Source: Gamsiella multidivaricata | Taxonomy: Eukaryota > Mortierellomycota > Mortierellomycetes > Mortierellales > Mortierellaceae | Assembly (NCBI RefSeq): GCF_025024155.1 | Contig: NW_026251823.1 | Span: 1-64,000 of the forward strand | Direction: 5' to 3' | DNA length: 64,000 bases | Part shown: in pieces, positions 36,272-47,735 of the stretch | Layout of the letters: each line of letters opens with the position of its first letter | How positions within the stretch are numbered: the first letter of the stretch is position 1 | Program-made: the position numbers and the translations under genes | The notes under the pieces: model-generated | Database searches by the model: none | The model's input: only the letters and a program-made list of their open reading frames with translations | What the model was told of the DNA's origin: nothing

Positions 36272-37162
36272 ATGCGTTTAGAAAAGTGCTACTTCTGCTC
36301 GTCGACCTGCTATCCAGGGCATGGCACTATGTTTGTGCGCAACGACTCAAAGGTGCGTCTTCAGCCGCAGTTGCCTTTCTTTACCTTCAGTCTGGCTGCT
36401 CGTTGCCTCAATATCGTTGAAAATATGTTGAGTGACAGATGACAGCAACTAGTGTTCAGTGGAAACCTATGCGCCCAGACACAGTCTCGGTGGTGTTGGT
36501 TTTCGGCGCAATGGTCATCGAATTCAGATGTATCTACTTTGCCTTGAGGCTCTAGATAACTACAAATCTGATTCCACTTTTAATACTAATAAATGGCTCA
36601 TATCGCTGTCTGTTCATCTAGACGTTCCGCTTTTGCAGATCAAAATGCCACAAGAACTTTAAGATGAAGCGCAACCCTCGTAAGGTCCGCTGGACCAAGG
36701 CCTTCCGCAAGGCTGCTGGCAAGGAAATGACGATCGTAAGTGGATAGTCGACCTCTCTTCCTTCCCGTGATTGTATCCGCCAGTGCATGGTCCAGGATGC
36801 GACCGACAATGAAGTTGAAATTGTGGATACAAAGACTATAATTATTAACATTTCTTTGTTGTTTCATCTTGTAGGACTCGACATTCCAATTCGAGAAGCG
36901 TCGCAATATCCCAGTCAGATACGACAGAGACCTTATGGCAACGACGATCAAGGCACTCAAGCGTTCGCAGGAGATCAAGGCGAAGCGCGAGCGTGTGTTC
37001 TACAAGAACAGAATGTCGGGCAACAAGTTGCGCCAGAAGTCCGAGAACCAGGCATTGGTGCAGAAGCACATCCATCTTGTCGACACCCCTGCGATCAAGA
37101 ACCTGGCCCAGGTCCAGAAGGTGGCCCAGAAGAGCAAACTCATGGATGTGGACATGTCATAA
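36272..37162 (+). CDS. RLP24: Ribosome biogenesis protein Rlp24 (3 exons)
   Basis: Placeholder for eL24 on pre-60S particles, removed in the cytoplasm by the AAA ATPase Drg1. Exons 36272-36352, 36622-36735 and 36875-37162 splice in phase to 160 residues. [18 protein letters not shown] and [19 protein letters not shown] form the eL24-type zinc ribbon; the following [16 protein letters not shown] is typical of Rlp24 rather than ribosomal eL24. The basic C-terminal helix reads [16 protein letters not shown]. Yeast Rlp24 is 199 residues, so the tail is shorter here. Introns of 269 and 139 bases. Confidence 0.93.
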
Positions 37163-37812
37163 TTTTTCCTCTCTCTGTGCGTCTGTTCTTTTCTTCCTTT
37201 GGTCTGTTCATTTTCTTTCACCCATACATCTCCAGCATCGGCATTTGTGCTCAAGTATTAATAAACACAGCAGAGAAACAAACAAAAATGATTTTTTAGC
37301 ATTGGCGCCCATTTTGTCTTTTTTTGCTCATATCCAGGTGATATATGATTGTGCCTGAATAGGTGAAACAAATAAGGTTAGCCACTACAGTGGCGAGCAG
37401 CCATTGGGGAAAACGGGAAAGGGGAGGGGGGAGGTGTGCCCATCATCCGTCCTTTACATCCCATCATTCGGATCTTCATTTTTCTTCATCTTCTGCTCAT
37501 CATCCGACGTTCTTCAACCACAGCTCCATCCCTCCGCTCCATTCTACTCGTCTCTTTTCTTCTCCGCTCCCTTGCAATCCTCAGCGTACTGCAAATCCTC
37601 TCATATCATCCCTGCTTTCGCACGCGTATCAGCCCAGCTCAACATCGTATCTCACCCCTCGCCCTTGAACAAGCCCTTCCTTGCAAGTCATCTTCCTGTC
37701 ACATACCCGCTCGGTAGTCCTTACCGTTTGTCCGAACTGTTGACCTAGTGGCAGCGTTCTTGACGATCAAGAACCAATTGAAAGTATAACCCAGGCCGTT
37801 TGATATTGCAAC
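37163..37812. other. Intergenic region
   Basis: 650 bases between Rlp24 and the F-box/LRR gene. The plus strand from about 37,440 is rich in C/T with repeated catcat and tccatc, compatible with a promoter and leader. Nothing else recognised. Confidence 0.45.
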
Positions 37813-39216
37813 ATGGCCCTCGAGAATACCGTCGACGTCGAGCAGTCGATCCCACACCCGTACCAGTATTCGAGCCCATATTACCTGACCAGCACCGCAA
37901 GCACCAGCACGAGCTACAACAACTCCTCCACGGACTTACATCTCCAGCAGGAAGATCAGGACGGTGTCACAGGACAGGACGTGCTAGCGCGCCCAGTAGG
38001 GATACACTCTCTCAAGCCCTCACTTCTGCGGTATATCTTCTCGTTCCTCGCAGTCAAGCATTACGACTATCTTAACCACCGTACGCATATTCTCTACAAT
38101 CATCTGGGACCAGCCAGTCTGGTCTGCAAGACCTGGAACAACATTGCATCGCCTCTTCTCTGGCAGGAACGTACATTTCATGGATGGATGGCTGGCGAGG
38201 AGCTCAACGTCTTCTTACAGCTGACCGAGAACGCTGACTTTTCCTCAACGCACGAGTATGGCGAGTTTGTCAAACGCATCGAGATCATTGACTCGCATGA
38301 CGTCGTCGATAAGCAGAATGGCGAGTTTGTCATCAACTGGATCACGCCCGACGTTGTCTTGGCCCTGTCAGAACACTGCTCTAAGCGACTCTGTGATCTG
38401 ACGCTCATCTTTGCCACTGGGCGTCAGGTATCGACCGAGACCGAGGAAGGGTTGATTCCCTGGGGCGCACTCGCAGAGTCTTGTCGTCGACTGTCTGTGC
38501 TTTCGCTCGCCAACTATCTATGCCCAATTTTGCCTATAGGGAACGGTCATCCCTTTCACAAGTTTTCAACACATACGAATCCCTTGACGGAACTTGTCCT
38601 GAAGAGATGCAAGAACATACCGACCGAGACCTTCCAGCAACTTGCTCGAACCTGCGGTAAAGCGTTGACCAAGCTGGTGTTGTTGGATTCGGACGAGGGC
38701 CTGGGCATCGAAGAGATGACCGAGTTTGCGCGACACTGTCCTAATCTGCGCCATGTGAGCGTATCCTGGATCGAGTCTGTAACGCCCAAGATCAATGACG
38801 ATGTTCTGCTGGAACTGAGCTCAAACTGCGAACGGCTCGAGTATATATCGCTTCTGGATGCCAACGAGATTTCAGACGTGTCCTTCCAGACACTCTCCAA
38901 GTTACGGTACTTGCGCAACCTGATCCTGCCGCGAGCAGGGACGACTCAAAGCGGGATGGCCTACGAGCAAGAGTCGCTGATCGCGCTGGCAAAGAGCTGT
39001 AAGCGGTTGGAGCAATTGCATTTGGTGGCCCCGGGGGCAGTGACCAGTCGATTCTTTGAGGCGTTGCTGTACTGCCCGCATTTGCAGGTGTTGGTGGTTG
39101 TCGAGCTGAGCAAGGGGCTTTTGATTGATCAACGGTTCAAGTCGCTAGGTCTTGCCAAATATGTCGATCCAGAGTCCGTAGAATCATACAAACTTGTATG
39201 GCACAAGAAAACTTGA
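37813..39216 (+). CDS. F-box / leucine-rich repeat protein
   Basis: Single-exon frame of 467 residues. After a disordered N terminus comes an F-box-like segment at about 65-115 (LKPSLLRYIFSFLAV...ASLVCKTWNNIASPLLW). The rest is a series of irregular LRRs of the cysteine-containing type: LTELVLKRCKNIPTETFQQLA, ALTKLVLLDSD, LRHVSVSWIESV, LEYISLLDANEISDVSFQTL, LEQLHLVAPGAVTSRFF. This fits an SCF adaptor of the Grr1/FBXL group, although substrate and partner are unknown. The ATG follows gcaac and is the first in frame. Confidence 0.88.
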   Translation: MALENTVDVEQSIPHPYQYSSPYYLTSTASTSTSYNNSSTDLHLQQEDQDGVTGQDVLARPVGIHSLKPSLLRYIFSFLAVKHYDYLNHRTHILYNHLGPASLVCKTWNNIASPLLWQERTFHGWMAGEELNVFLQLTENADFSSTHEYGEFVKRIEIIDSHDVVDKQNGEFVINWITPDVVLALSEHCSKRLCDLTLIFATGRQVSTETEEGLIPWGALAESCRRLSVLSLANYLCPILPIGNGHPFHKFSTHTNPLTELVLKRCKNIPTETFQQLARTCGKALTKLVLLDSDEGLGIEEMTEFARHCPNLRHVSVSWIESVTPKINDDVLLELSSNCERLEYISLLDANEISDVSFQTLSKLRYLRNLILPRAGTTQSGMAYEQESLIALAKSCKRLEQLHLVAPGAVTSRFFEALLYCPHLQVLVVVELSKGLLIDQRFKSLGLAKYVDPESVESYKLVWHKKT

Positions 39217-39450
39217 AGGAGCGACGCAGCAGACTGGTTGAGAACACACTGCATGCTGCGCCGACGCATTTGGAGCACATTATCTTTCATTCTTTGCCGT
39301 TTCTTTTTCTTTCGATCTCTTTATATGGATTAGATAGGGAAGACAGCTAGACCGGAAGGGGTGGGATAGCACAGGCTTGAATGGAGTAATTTGCATTCAT
39401 TCCAACAACATCGCAGCCAACTCATTATAGATACATTCGGCCAAGCGCAT

Positions 39451-40350
39451 TTATCCTTTGGTAGTGTAGTGCAGAGCGTCATTCCAATTCTCTTTTCGTT
39501 CTTTATCTGACATTAAAAGGTAGTTGAAGCCGAGACTAGGATCATTCAGATCGAGAATCCGTTTCTTGGGACAGAAACGATGCAGAACGTAATGGTTCAA
39601 TGGATCCTTGGTGTTCTTGTCGTGCGGAGCCAACCGGTCAAAGACATTGTAAAGGACAATGAGCTGCAGAAAATGCTTGAGCGTAAGCGAGTCCATTAGG
39701 AGATCGTAAATGGGCTCGAATGAGATTTGTGTGATAGTCTCGTCGAACTGAGTAGAGTCTTGTGAAAGATCGGAAACGACTGCTTCAAGGTCATTTGTGC
39801 CGCCTAAGAGGGCGAGGTATTGATACTGGCCCTGTTGCAGCAGTTCTATTAGTCGCGCGTGGATGTCCTTGATGGTGTCTTCGTCGACTCCGGCGTTGAC
39901 AAAGACGACGACTCGATCGTCGTGATGCTGAGCTCTGAACATTTCTGTGAGATAATCCGAACAGGGTACGTGGAGGTTTCCATCCACGAACCCTGCTGTC
40001 AACGAGTCTCCGAGACAAGCGCTTTGATTGTATACATTTGTCGAAAGTGGGGTCCACTGTGAGTAGCAGTAAATACGAAGGGTGGCCTAACTGCCAAACG
40101 AGACAGAAAATAAAGAGAATACTTGTTAATACGTTGCCCCAGTCCGCAATGAAAGCTGTCTGTCTAGATCCTGACACTTGTTATGGCTCACCGAAATACA
40201 AAATATGTCGCGACAATTGAGGTCGTATTCCGTGTTTGGCTCTCTTTCATCCAGAGGCTCGTCAGTATGTCGTTGAACTTTATGCGAGCGTAGAAATCCC
40301 GAAGCATGCAGTCTGCCGCGCGCCTCTGGCCTGATGGACACCATGCACAT
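39451..40350 (-). CDS. GDSL/SGNH-family esterase or acylhydrolase (2 exons, N terminus uncertain)
   Basis: SGNH hydrolases cleave ester bonds of lipids or acyl groups. Exon 40056-39451 carries the blocks: CLGDSLTAGFVDG (nucleophile Ser in GDSL), a strand with DRVVVFVNAGVDEDT, LALLGGTNDL (block III, Gly/Asn-Asp), and near the end NWNDALHYT, the D-x-x-H that supplies Asp and His. The upstream exon 40350-40192 joins in phase through a GT-AG intron (40191-40057) and starts MCMVSIRPEARG, but it has no family resemblance, so the true N terminus may differ. With it the protein is 254 residues, usual for this family. No clear signal peptide. Confidence 0.75.
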
Positions 40351-40938
40351 AGAGGTCTCTTTGTGGTGGTTCACGACGGGATTGAGTCCTTCATGTCGCC
40401 TAATCCAGTATATCCCACTTCGCTTCGCTGCAGCTGTAAGAAATGGATCCTGATCACTACCTCTCGAACCATATTTATGACCTTAGTCCCAAATGGTGCG
40501 TCTACCCTCTTTGTGTCCTTTCTGTCTGTCGAGGCACCCTTCTCCAGTTCTATGCAAAGGAAAAGCAATAGAGGTGACTCAGGATTCAGCGTATTCAGTG
40601 TCTCCTAGCACAAGGGTTCGTAAAAGCATGGGGTAGTCTAATTCTATCGCGTACTATTTACTCTGAACTAGATTAACAGCAGCTTGTGTCCAGAAAATGC
40701 GCTCCAACTTTATGCTTGGTTATGGTTCGTGTAACCGCCTCCACTGTGAAAAACGGGACAGCTTTCTCTTTCGAATCCACGAGGTACAACGCCCGATCAC
40801 CATGTCCTGCCTATTGATCGCGATAAGGCGTTGAAATTTACCGATTAGCAGGCAAGTACCGGACTATCCCTTAGACCGTCTCAATTGGAAAGAGAGACAA
40901 CCACCTAGGATAAATTTTAACTAATACGGCCAGTACAG
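40351..40938. other. Boundary between housekeeping genes and transposon-rich block
   Basis: No gene is supported. This is the downstream side of the minus-strand Fanzor copy and the place where an element end or a guide-RNA gene would be expected, but I could not identify a terminal repeat or a convincing hairpin by eye. Confidence 0.4.
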
Positions 40939-43563
40939 TTATTCTTGCTGGGGTCGGCGAAGGGGCTCTGGGCGAGACAGGCTACTGATCCATTCGAGGT
41001 CAATATTAGCCAAATTCTGAGCGCCCACGCAGTCCCTGTCTAGCCATCTCTGGCACCCATCCTCAAGACAGACGAACGCCCGATTCGCTGGCTTTGCCAT
41101 TCTTCGGTCCTTGTTTTGTCGTACACAGCTTGGGCATTTCGATGACGTGAGATACTCATCCGAACAAACGACGGTGTACCCGAGGCTGTTTGCCTATGTA
41201 GTGCAATGGCATGCGGAAACATGGCATCAGTATCGATACTAGACTGAAAACAAGCAAATCGCAACGAATATCTTTAAAACAACATACCTTGTGGAAAAAA
41301 TACCCCTTGAAGCTCTCGTGTAGCGATACCAGCCTGGTATGAGTGTTGAACTTTCCTGACCCGTGTACAAACATCGCTGGTCTCGTTGGCCCAGTATGCA
41401 TCCCGCCTTGTGGGTCCAAGTTCGCAATGCCCCATGCACGGCATGATCCTTCTCTGCCCGGTTCGTCTTTTTGAGCTCCCACAGCTTTTTTTCATCGAGC
41501 GGGATCCGTAAAAATCGCGAAGTGGTTGTAGGACATAGCTGAACTGTCGAAAGCCGTGCCGGTGTTCTTCCATGCTTACGAATGACGACGACGGTAGCGA
41601 GGCTTCTAATTCGGATATGCTAGGCGTCTCGCATGTATGCCCGCTTAATCCTGTAATGTCTTTGATTGTGACAGTGGTCCGTTCGCGTTTTTTGGCCTCC
41701 AGCGCGACTCTGAATGACAAACTGGGACTGTAGAGAGCGGAGCGTCTGATAGGTAAGTTCGTGACTTGGTTCGGTTTTCGGGGGTCCAGCGCACAAAATG
41801 ATGCTGAAATTACTTCACCGGGGTCCACCCCCACCCCCACAACATTCTGGAGGTCTTGATCGAAAGCCTTTGCGAGGGACCCTTTGTTAGGAAATCGCGA
41901 TGTAATCTCCGGGATCCGCGCCTTAAATTTGGATGACTGTCAACGTCGTCGTATGCCAAATGCCATTAGGTGGAGCTGGACTCCGTCTGTTCTCATCATA
42001 TTGCTGATGGCATAGTGCCCCTTGACGCTGTCATTACTTGGGGGGCCGGGGGACACGGGGGGCTCCGTGCCTTCGGTAGCTGCTTGCTTCCTGGCCTTGT
42101 GATTTGCAAAGACCCTCTTCATGTACCCATCGAGTGCAGCTTGGCTGTATGTGTTTGGATGATCCTTCAGCAATCGGTTCATGGTCGTTGTTTCCTTGCC
42201 ATATAAAGTTTGGTTCTTGAGGGGATCCGCCTTGATCTCGACCTTGTCTCCGATAAACAGTAGTCGGAAAAGCTCCCCATATTTCTCTGATGCAAGTTCG
42301 TGGGCCGTCTCGGAAGAGCAGACTTGAGATTCCATGATATGCCGTGTAGGGTGCGTCTTTGAATTTGGATTGCCCCAAAGAAGTGAAAGAATGGCAGCCT
42401 CAGAGCACAAGATGAAAGAGTCTCCCAACTTCGACACTGGACAGAAAATAGGACGCAACTCCGACGGCACACGGAGAAAGTACCTCCACTAAGTTTGGAT
42501 GTGCCCCTTCTTAAATGACACCTTGTCTTTCTGTTTATCGCCGTCGGAGCTCTCGTCATCCTCAACTGGAGGTATATCATCCGCACGCTTCAGCTAATAG
42601 AAACAAGAAATAAACGTAAGTTCACAGTGGAAAAGCAAATCGACGCGAGATATATCTTGTTCCGGACAGTGGAAATGTTACCTTGTTCACAATGAACTTG
42701 GGCAGTCTCTGGAAATGCTTTCGAACCCCGGTCCGGACCTCCACCGCCAGTTCCGCCTGGATGACGCTCAGGGGTATATCTTGGCAGTCCTTTGTCGGTG
42801 CGTAATCTGAAAGAACGCTCAGGAAATCGTCATAAATCGAGCGCGCAATTGTTTTCGCCTGAATTGCCGCCGAGTCTTTAGATGGTCTCCCGCAGGGCGC
42901 TACTGGACCATTCAGAATCAAAGAGATCAGATTTCTGATGATAGTTTCTCCATGTGCCTTGTGCAGAATGAGATCAAGTGGGTCCGCGTTCTTTTCCTCC
43001 TTGTGCTGGACTTTCGGAGCACTCGCTTGATTGACATCAGTGCCCAAGTTCTGATCTGGTGCCGGGCGCGCTTGATCCAAATTGGATGTGGTGGTAGTGC
43101 TGACCTCCTTGTAGAGAAAAAGTTCGAGCGCTTTAAACACGAGAATACGAGTTTGGCTCATGATGCGGACCGCCTCGCTGATGCGTTCCGCGACAATCTG
43201 GTCTGGACTACGTTCAGCTTCGTGGCGCGGTGCAGGCATCCTGTGATCGACCCTGCAGTCATTGTGGCAGCCTTGAAAGCCTCACCGAACAGGTGCTTAG
43301 TCAGGTTAGCTCCAGCTCGCCTCTCCACTTTTTCACCATTCTGCTCGTCCTCCTTGGACTTCGTCTTGGTTTCACTCGCGGCCTTAGGATTGTCATCCAT
43401 GCTTCCGTCCTTCTTCTTCCGCGGGCGCGGTTCCTCGATGGACATCTTTTCCAATGCGACCTTGTCGACCGGGCATGACTGGCTGACGCCCATGACAACG
43501 TGAGGGGAATAACGAGGGTTGGCATCTCCATTCCTGCTCTTGTACCTAGGGGACAATCCCAAA

Positions 43564-43597
<34 letters not shown>

Positions 43598-45398
43598 AAT
43601 AAGATGATTGTACCAAAGCGACAAAGCTGTAAAAGGTCGTAATGAATTTGAACTCGCTAACAAAGTCATACGACAATCATACCTGCTTCGTCTCCATTTT
43701 GCCTCCCGGGCTCTTTTACGTCTTGTTTTGCCTTTGGGGCGTCGCTTTCTCCGTTGCTGGGCGTTCCCTTTCTCGTGTCTGCGGCGACGGCGTCGGGTCT
43801 GAAGAATCATCTGCTGTCCAGGCGTCTGCAGGCTGTGCTGGACAGGGGAAGAAAACGCCAAGCCTGCAGAAGTGTCGCTGGTGAGTGTATCGGCTGGAGA
43901 ATTTGTCCGCAAGACTCGAGTCATATTTCTCCTTTGCAGCTTGCACTTCTCGAGCTTCTGGAGTATGCCCAGTATTCTCTCGTGGGTCGTGCACGATGGC
44001 TTAGCGGAGTCAAGGTAGTCCTCACGCACTTGAACGAAAGCCGAAATGGCGTGGGTGTAGTCGTCCACACCCTTTTTTTGTCCTCCTCTCGCCCGTTGCA
44101 AATACTCTTGGATCAGCTCCTTGATAATCTCAGCCTCAGTCGTCTTGGATCCTGGCGCGTCCGTTGTTGATCCATCGCCTGCTCTGGTCTCAGTCCTCAT
44201 CTCTCGGATGATCTTGGTGTTTCTTTGGAAGCCGCGCCACGGGAGCGCCTTGGAGTAATCGTTCTTAGTAACGATTGATGCCAGCAACAGCTCACGGTCG
44301 CATGCGAGGTCCAGAGACTCGAGCAGGTCAGCCTTCTTGTACGTGGTAAGCTCTCGGTACTTTCCGACGGATATAGTGATTTCTCTAACACCTTGATATA
44401 CCATCATATCACTGTCGGCGGTAATGATTGCGAGGTCGTCTTTGTTGTTATCAGCTTGATACAACTCGGCAATGTGCGTGTCTGCTTGGAAGGGAAATTC
44501 GCAGGTGTGCCACTCCAAGGTCTCCAGCCCATTTCTTATGTCTGCCAGCGCTGCCTTGGATGTCTTGTACGCGTTTCGACATTGCTTGACAGGGGGGCCA
44601 AAGAGCCGCTGTTTTTTTTCTATGGCGTTGTCAGCTCGCGCTTCCAGAGCCTTGATCCGGTTGCTGAGGGATATGGCCCGACCTTGTCGCTCTTGAGACT
44701 TTTGTATCGAGGCCTTTCCGTCAAAGTGTAGAACCGTGGTTGATTTGCTAAAGTGCTTTGACATGATTTTGTTGAGGTCGTGCGCTATATGGCCGTAATT
44801 CTGTGACTAGAGATGAGGCGGGGTCGAGGAACGAAGCAACAGAACATGTGTCAGCGCTTGATTGCTATGCTGCGTAAGCTGATACGAAACCATTGGCACA
44901 TTTAATTACCTGCTCTGTTGTTCCAGGTCGGTCTGGTGTCAATCGTCCATTAGGGCCAATGAACAGTGCAGGATGTTGCACTCCGGTAGCCTGTATCTCG
45001 CTCGCATAACTAGAGCAAGCCTTTCCTCGCTTGGATGGAGCCTCGGAGAAACTCAGGGCGCGCTTCTTGATGCCGCTTCTCCTGCTAGTGCTGGCGTCTG
45101 CAGTTGAAGGCGCGTCTTGCGCTGCTGAGGCTGTGGAGACTGCAGGGACTGTGGGGACTGCGAGAAAAGTCGCCGTTGCTGTTAGGATAGAAGCCGCTGA
45201 TGCGTTGGTAATTGTCGTAGCCGTTGCCTCAGCTCTCGCTTCCTTGGCGACTCTGTTACACGTCGCTTTGAAGGCCCTTGTTTGCAAGAATCCGAAGTAC
45301 AGACTTAAGACATCGACATGAACTTTCTTGCTCTGCAGACCATAAGCTAGCGTTCCTTTGGTGTCTTTTATAGCTTTGGGTAGCCCAGTGACTACCAT
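40939..45398 (-). pseudogene. XPG/FEN1-like nuclease followed by Fanzor (TnpB-like) nuclease, degraded copy
   Basis: Fanzors are eukaryotic relatives of TnpB, RNA-guided DNA nucleases usually carried by transposons. Exon 1 (45398-44910) opens like an XPG N domain (KKVHVDVLSLYFGF). Exon 2 (44806-43683) continues with VLHFDGKASIQK, FQADTHIAEL and ITADSDMMVY, the XPG-I acidic sites, then a linker. Exon 3 starts at 43545, in phase. Fanzor parts follow: SEAVRIMSQTRI, AISNMMRTDGVQLHLMAF, the RuvC-I strand VGVDPGEVISASF (about 41.8 kb), SLHESFKGYFFHK, and in the last exon (41193-40939) SDEYLTSSKCPSC and CQRWLDRDCVGAQNLANI, that is, the zinc ribbon and RuvC-III. Breaks: in-frame TAG near 42.49 kb, TGA at 41940-41942, and frame slips near 43.23, 41.49 and 41.43 kb. 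Catalytic D, E and D are still present. Not expected to give a full protein as read. Confidence 0.75.
43569..43595 (+). repeat. A27 homopolymer in an intron of the minus-strand XPG-Fanzor copy
   Basis: A run of 27 A on the plus strand (T on the coding strand) sits in the intron at about 43,546-43,682, next to its 3' splice site on the minus strand, where it could act as a polypyrimidine tract. Confidence 0.7.
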
Positions 45399-46589
45399 CT
45401 GGTACAATAAAGGCCAAGTCAAAGTAGACAGCTAATGAGGATCAAATTTGGTGCACGTATCCATTCGCAGAAGCATTCAAGACTCACATTGAGAATATGC
45501 GACAGTGCTTGAGGGCTGATAAGGGAGTGGATGAGGAAAGGAGTGGGGTCAAGGATGTGAGGAATGATGTTTCTTTTAAGACTCCAAAATCTACGTCCAA
45601 AATGTGTGTATGTTCATGCACTATGCTATAGAAATTGCAGTGTTCACATTGATTATTGATTATTTAATTCGTATCTAACAGGGATTGATCACTGTTCTCA
45701 TAAACCACCTAGACTGGGGCAGCGAAAAACTGCAGTTGCTGCAAGATAGTGTATTTCGTGTCAGGAGGGGGCCTGCGAGAACATTATGGCGCCATAGGCT
45801 TCTAGACTGTAGTCTCCCTGGAGGATAGCAACAAGAATGAAGGTAATCATTTATTCTAGTCAACTGGATTGTTAATTAACAACGTGAATTTCTGCAAAGG
45901 CCCCTAAAATTCAGCCCTGTATTCCTTTGCCAGTCACCCTTAAAATAATTTGGAACCGATATGAAGGATCGATTCATGGGAGTTATTTTGTGCTAGATCC
46001 GCTAGGAGCTATGCGAGATTTTGGTCAATGTGCAGAATATGTCGTTCTCTTGAGTAGACCCTGACCTTACTGGTCCTCTGCTTTTCGTTTATCGCTTTCC
46101 AGCTTGCCGAGGGATTCACATGGTGTTCCGGAGTGGACAGGCCCAGAGTACGGTCCAACTTGCACTTGAAAACGTCTGTCAGCAGTCAGAGGCCCACAGA
46201 CAATAATTGGAGGATCAAGAGCCGAGGAAGGAAGAGCAAGAGAGCCATGGTGCTTGCGAAAGTACTGTTAGCCGGTGGTCCTTGTTCCTCCAACTTTTTC
46301 GTATTGCTGAGTTGGGCAAGGCGATAGAGGTCTTCCGATCCAAGGCCATTCGCCGCCGCGTTGAAGTAGAATCCCCATTGTGGACACAGCACCTCAATCA
46401 CGGAGCGAGCCTTCCCCTATTCTCAAACACCGAAAACAGGAAACTCTTGTGCTCCAGTCCTTCCTAGGACACGTTTGGTCTGAGTCGCTGGGGGAAGGAG
46501 AGGAGGGGCAGGACGTACTGTATCTGGAGGCCCGCAAAAGAGCAGTCAGCGCCAATACGTCGCAGGGTCGAATCAACCACTGAACGCCT
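45399..46589. other. Accessory-region sequence without recognised gene
   Basis: About 1.2 kb upstream of the minus-strand XPG-Fanzor copy. Only short interrupted frames are present. It probably contains the promoter of that copy and degraded transposon or effector sequence. No terminal repeat recognised. Confidence 0.4.
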
Positions 46590-46722
46590 CGGAATCCAGC
46601 GCGTCAAGTAGGGTGACATCGTGTTTGACGGTAGTGAGGACAGGGATCGAAACGAGCCAGATAGTGAGCGCGGCCGTATCCACGTTGCTGAACTCGGCAT
46701 CCTTCTTGGCCTTGATACTCTG
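46590..46722 (-). pseudogene. Relic of a Crinkler-type N-terminal (ubiquitin-like) domain
   Basis: On the minus strand the sequence reads SIKAKKDAEFSNVDTAALT, then IWLVSIPV, then DVTLLDALDSEA, and stops at TGA. The pattern IK..K..EF..VDA..LT.W.VSIPV is the second half of the ubiquitin-like N-terminal domain of Crinkler (CRN) proteins, which are numerous in Mortierella-like fungi and in arbuscular mycorrhizal fungi as well as in oomycetes. The first half is missing: the open segment begins immediately at the terminal repeat of the piggyBac-like element, suggesting the element landed in the gene or that a rearrangement occurred. No C-terminal effector domain follows. Family assignment is by motif only. 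Confidence 0.4.
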
Positions 46723-46762
46723 TATCCCTTACTCTGTACGACGTGACGGGCAAATTTGCCCG
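46723..46762 (+). repeat. Left terminal inverted repeat and subterminal palindrome
   Basis: TATCCCTTACTCTGTAC, then a variable 7-base spacer, then the 16-base perfect palindrome CGGGCAAATTTGCCCG. The outer 17 bases match the right end exactly in inverted orientation. Confidence 0.85.
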
Positions 46763-47699
46763 GCAAAATGAAAATTTCCCTATGCTACAGTCATGTAAAT
46801 TATTCAAAGTTTTTTACTCCAGGTCTGTGGGTTGTGTGTGATATTCTTTGAAACAAGGTCTGGCGCCATTGCTACACAAGGGAACCTTGCATATCTGGCA
46901 CCAGATATTGCTTTGGAAGGGGTTCTTCTGGCTCATGTAGATCTGCTTGGTTTGGTATTTCCAAGAACACAGCATACAGGTCCCTCGATGCTTTCGGGTC
47001 ACTGGAAAGTGGTTGTCATCGGTGAATCGGTCATTGGGGAGTTCAAAAGGTCTTTGTCACTCGAGGTCATTTCCAGACAGTGTCATCCTCGTTCTCGTCT
47101 CCCTCCTCCACAGCATTGTGGCGCCGTGCCTTGCTTGAGGTATGGGCCGAATCGATTAACCCCCAGATAAGAGAGCTGCGAAACTCTTTGTGCGTGAGAA
47201 GGGATCCTTTTTTTCGGGCTATGAGATAGGTGTTGATGATAGTCGTATCCAAGAGCCAGAAAAAAATTGGCATCCAGTTCCGCCGCGTTGTTGACTGCTT
47301 GCTGTAGTAGGATCGAAGTTGGTCGGTAATATCAACTCCACCCATATTGCAGTTGTAATCATCGATGACCTTTAGGATCTTGAGTTCCTTCCTGGGAGAG
47401 TTGCCAAAAATTGCTCGCACCTTTGCTCCGTTTGTACTTGTTTCTCGTGGTCGGCGCCGTTTCGAAGGACCTCCCATTCCGCACCTGCAATCCCGTAAAT
47501 CGTTGTTATCATCGTCACCGGTCCATTATCCTGCCAGAAAACGACCAGTACTCCTCCAACCACAACTCCAGACCGAGTATCCCAACCCAACTTGGTGCTC
47601 TTTTCCACCTGTGCTCTTTCGATCGAGCTTAAAGACCAGGGAGGGGTGGCTAAACAGAATTTCGAGATAAAACGAAAAAACGCTGTCATTTTATTTTAA

Positions 47700-47735
47700 C
47701 CGGGCAAATTTGCCCGGTGTACAGAGTAAGGGATA
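47700..47735 (+). repeat. Right terminal inverted repeat and subterminal palindrome
   Basis: The palindrome (here 18 bases, CCGGGCAAATTTGCCCGG) is followed after one base by the inverted copy of the left 17-base end. The spacer is shorter than at the left end. Confidence 0.85.

Larger units (their letters stand above)
46723..47735 (-). mobile_element. piggyBac-like element with terminal inverted repeats, internally degraded
   Basis: The 17-base sequence at 46723-46739 (TATCCCTTACTCTGTAC) recurs inverted at 47719-47735. Inside each end is the palindrome CGGGCAAATTTGCCCG (46747-46762 and at 47700-47717). The element is 1,013 bp. On the minus strand it carries the C-terminal half of a piggyBac-type transposase: DDYNCNMGGVDITDQL with a following WLLDTTIINTYLIAR (47067-47477), then a frame change, then the Cys-rich C-terminal finger CSWKYQTKQIYM...WCQICKVPLC...CFKEYH (46814-47002). 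The N-terminal half with the first catalytic Asp residues is absent, so it is non-autonomous now. A TTAA target duplication, usual for the family, is not seen at either edge. Confidence 0.75.

Noticed and set aside
42460..42520. 33-base intron removing the TAG near 42.49 kb in the minus XPG-Fanzor copy
   Set aside because: It has GT and AG ends and keeps phase but is too short for a spliceosomal intron; treated as a nonsense codon.
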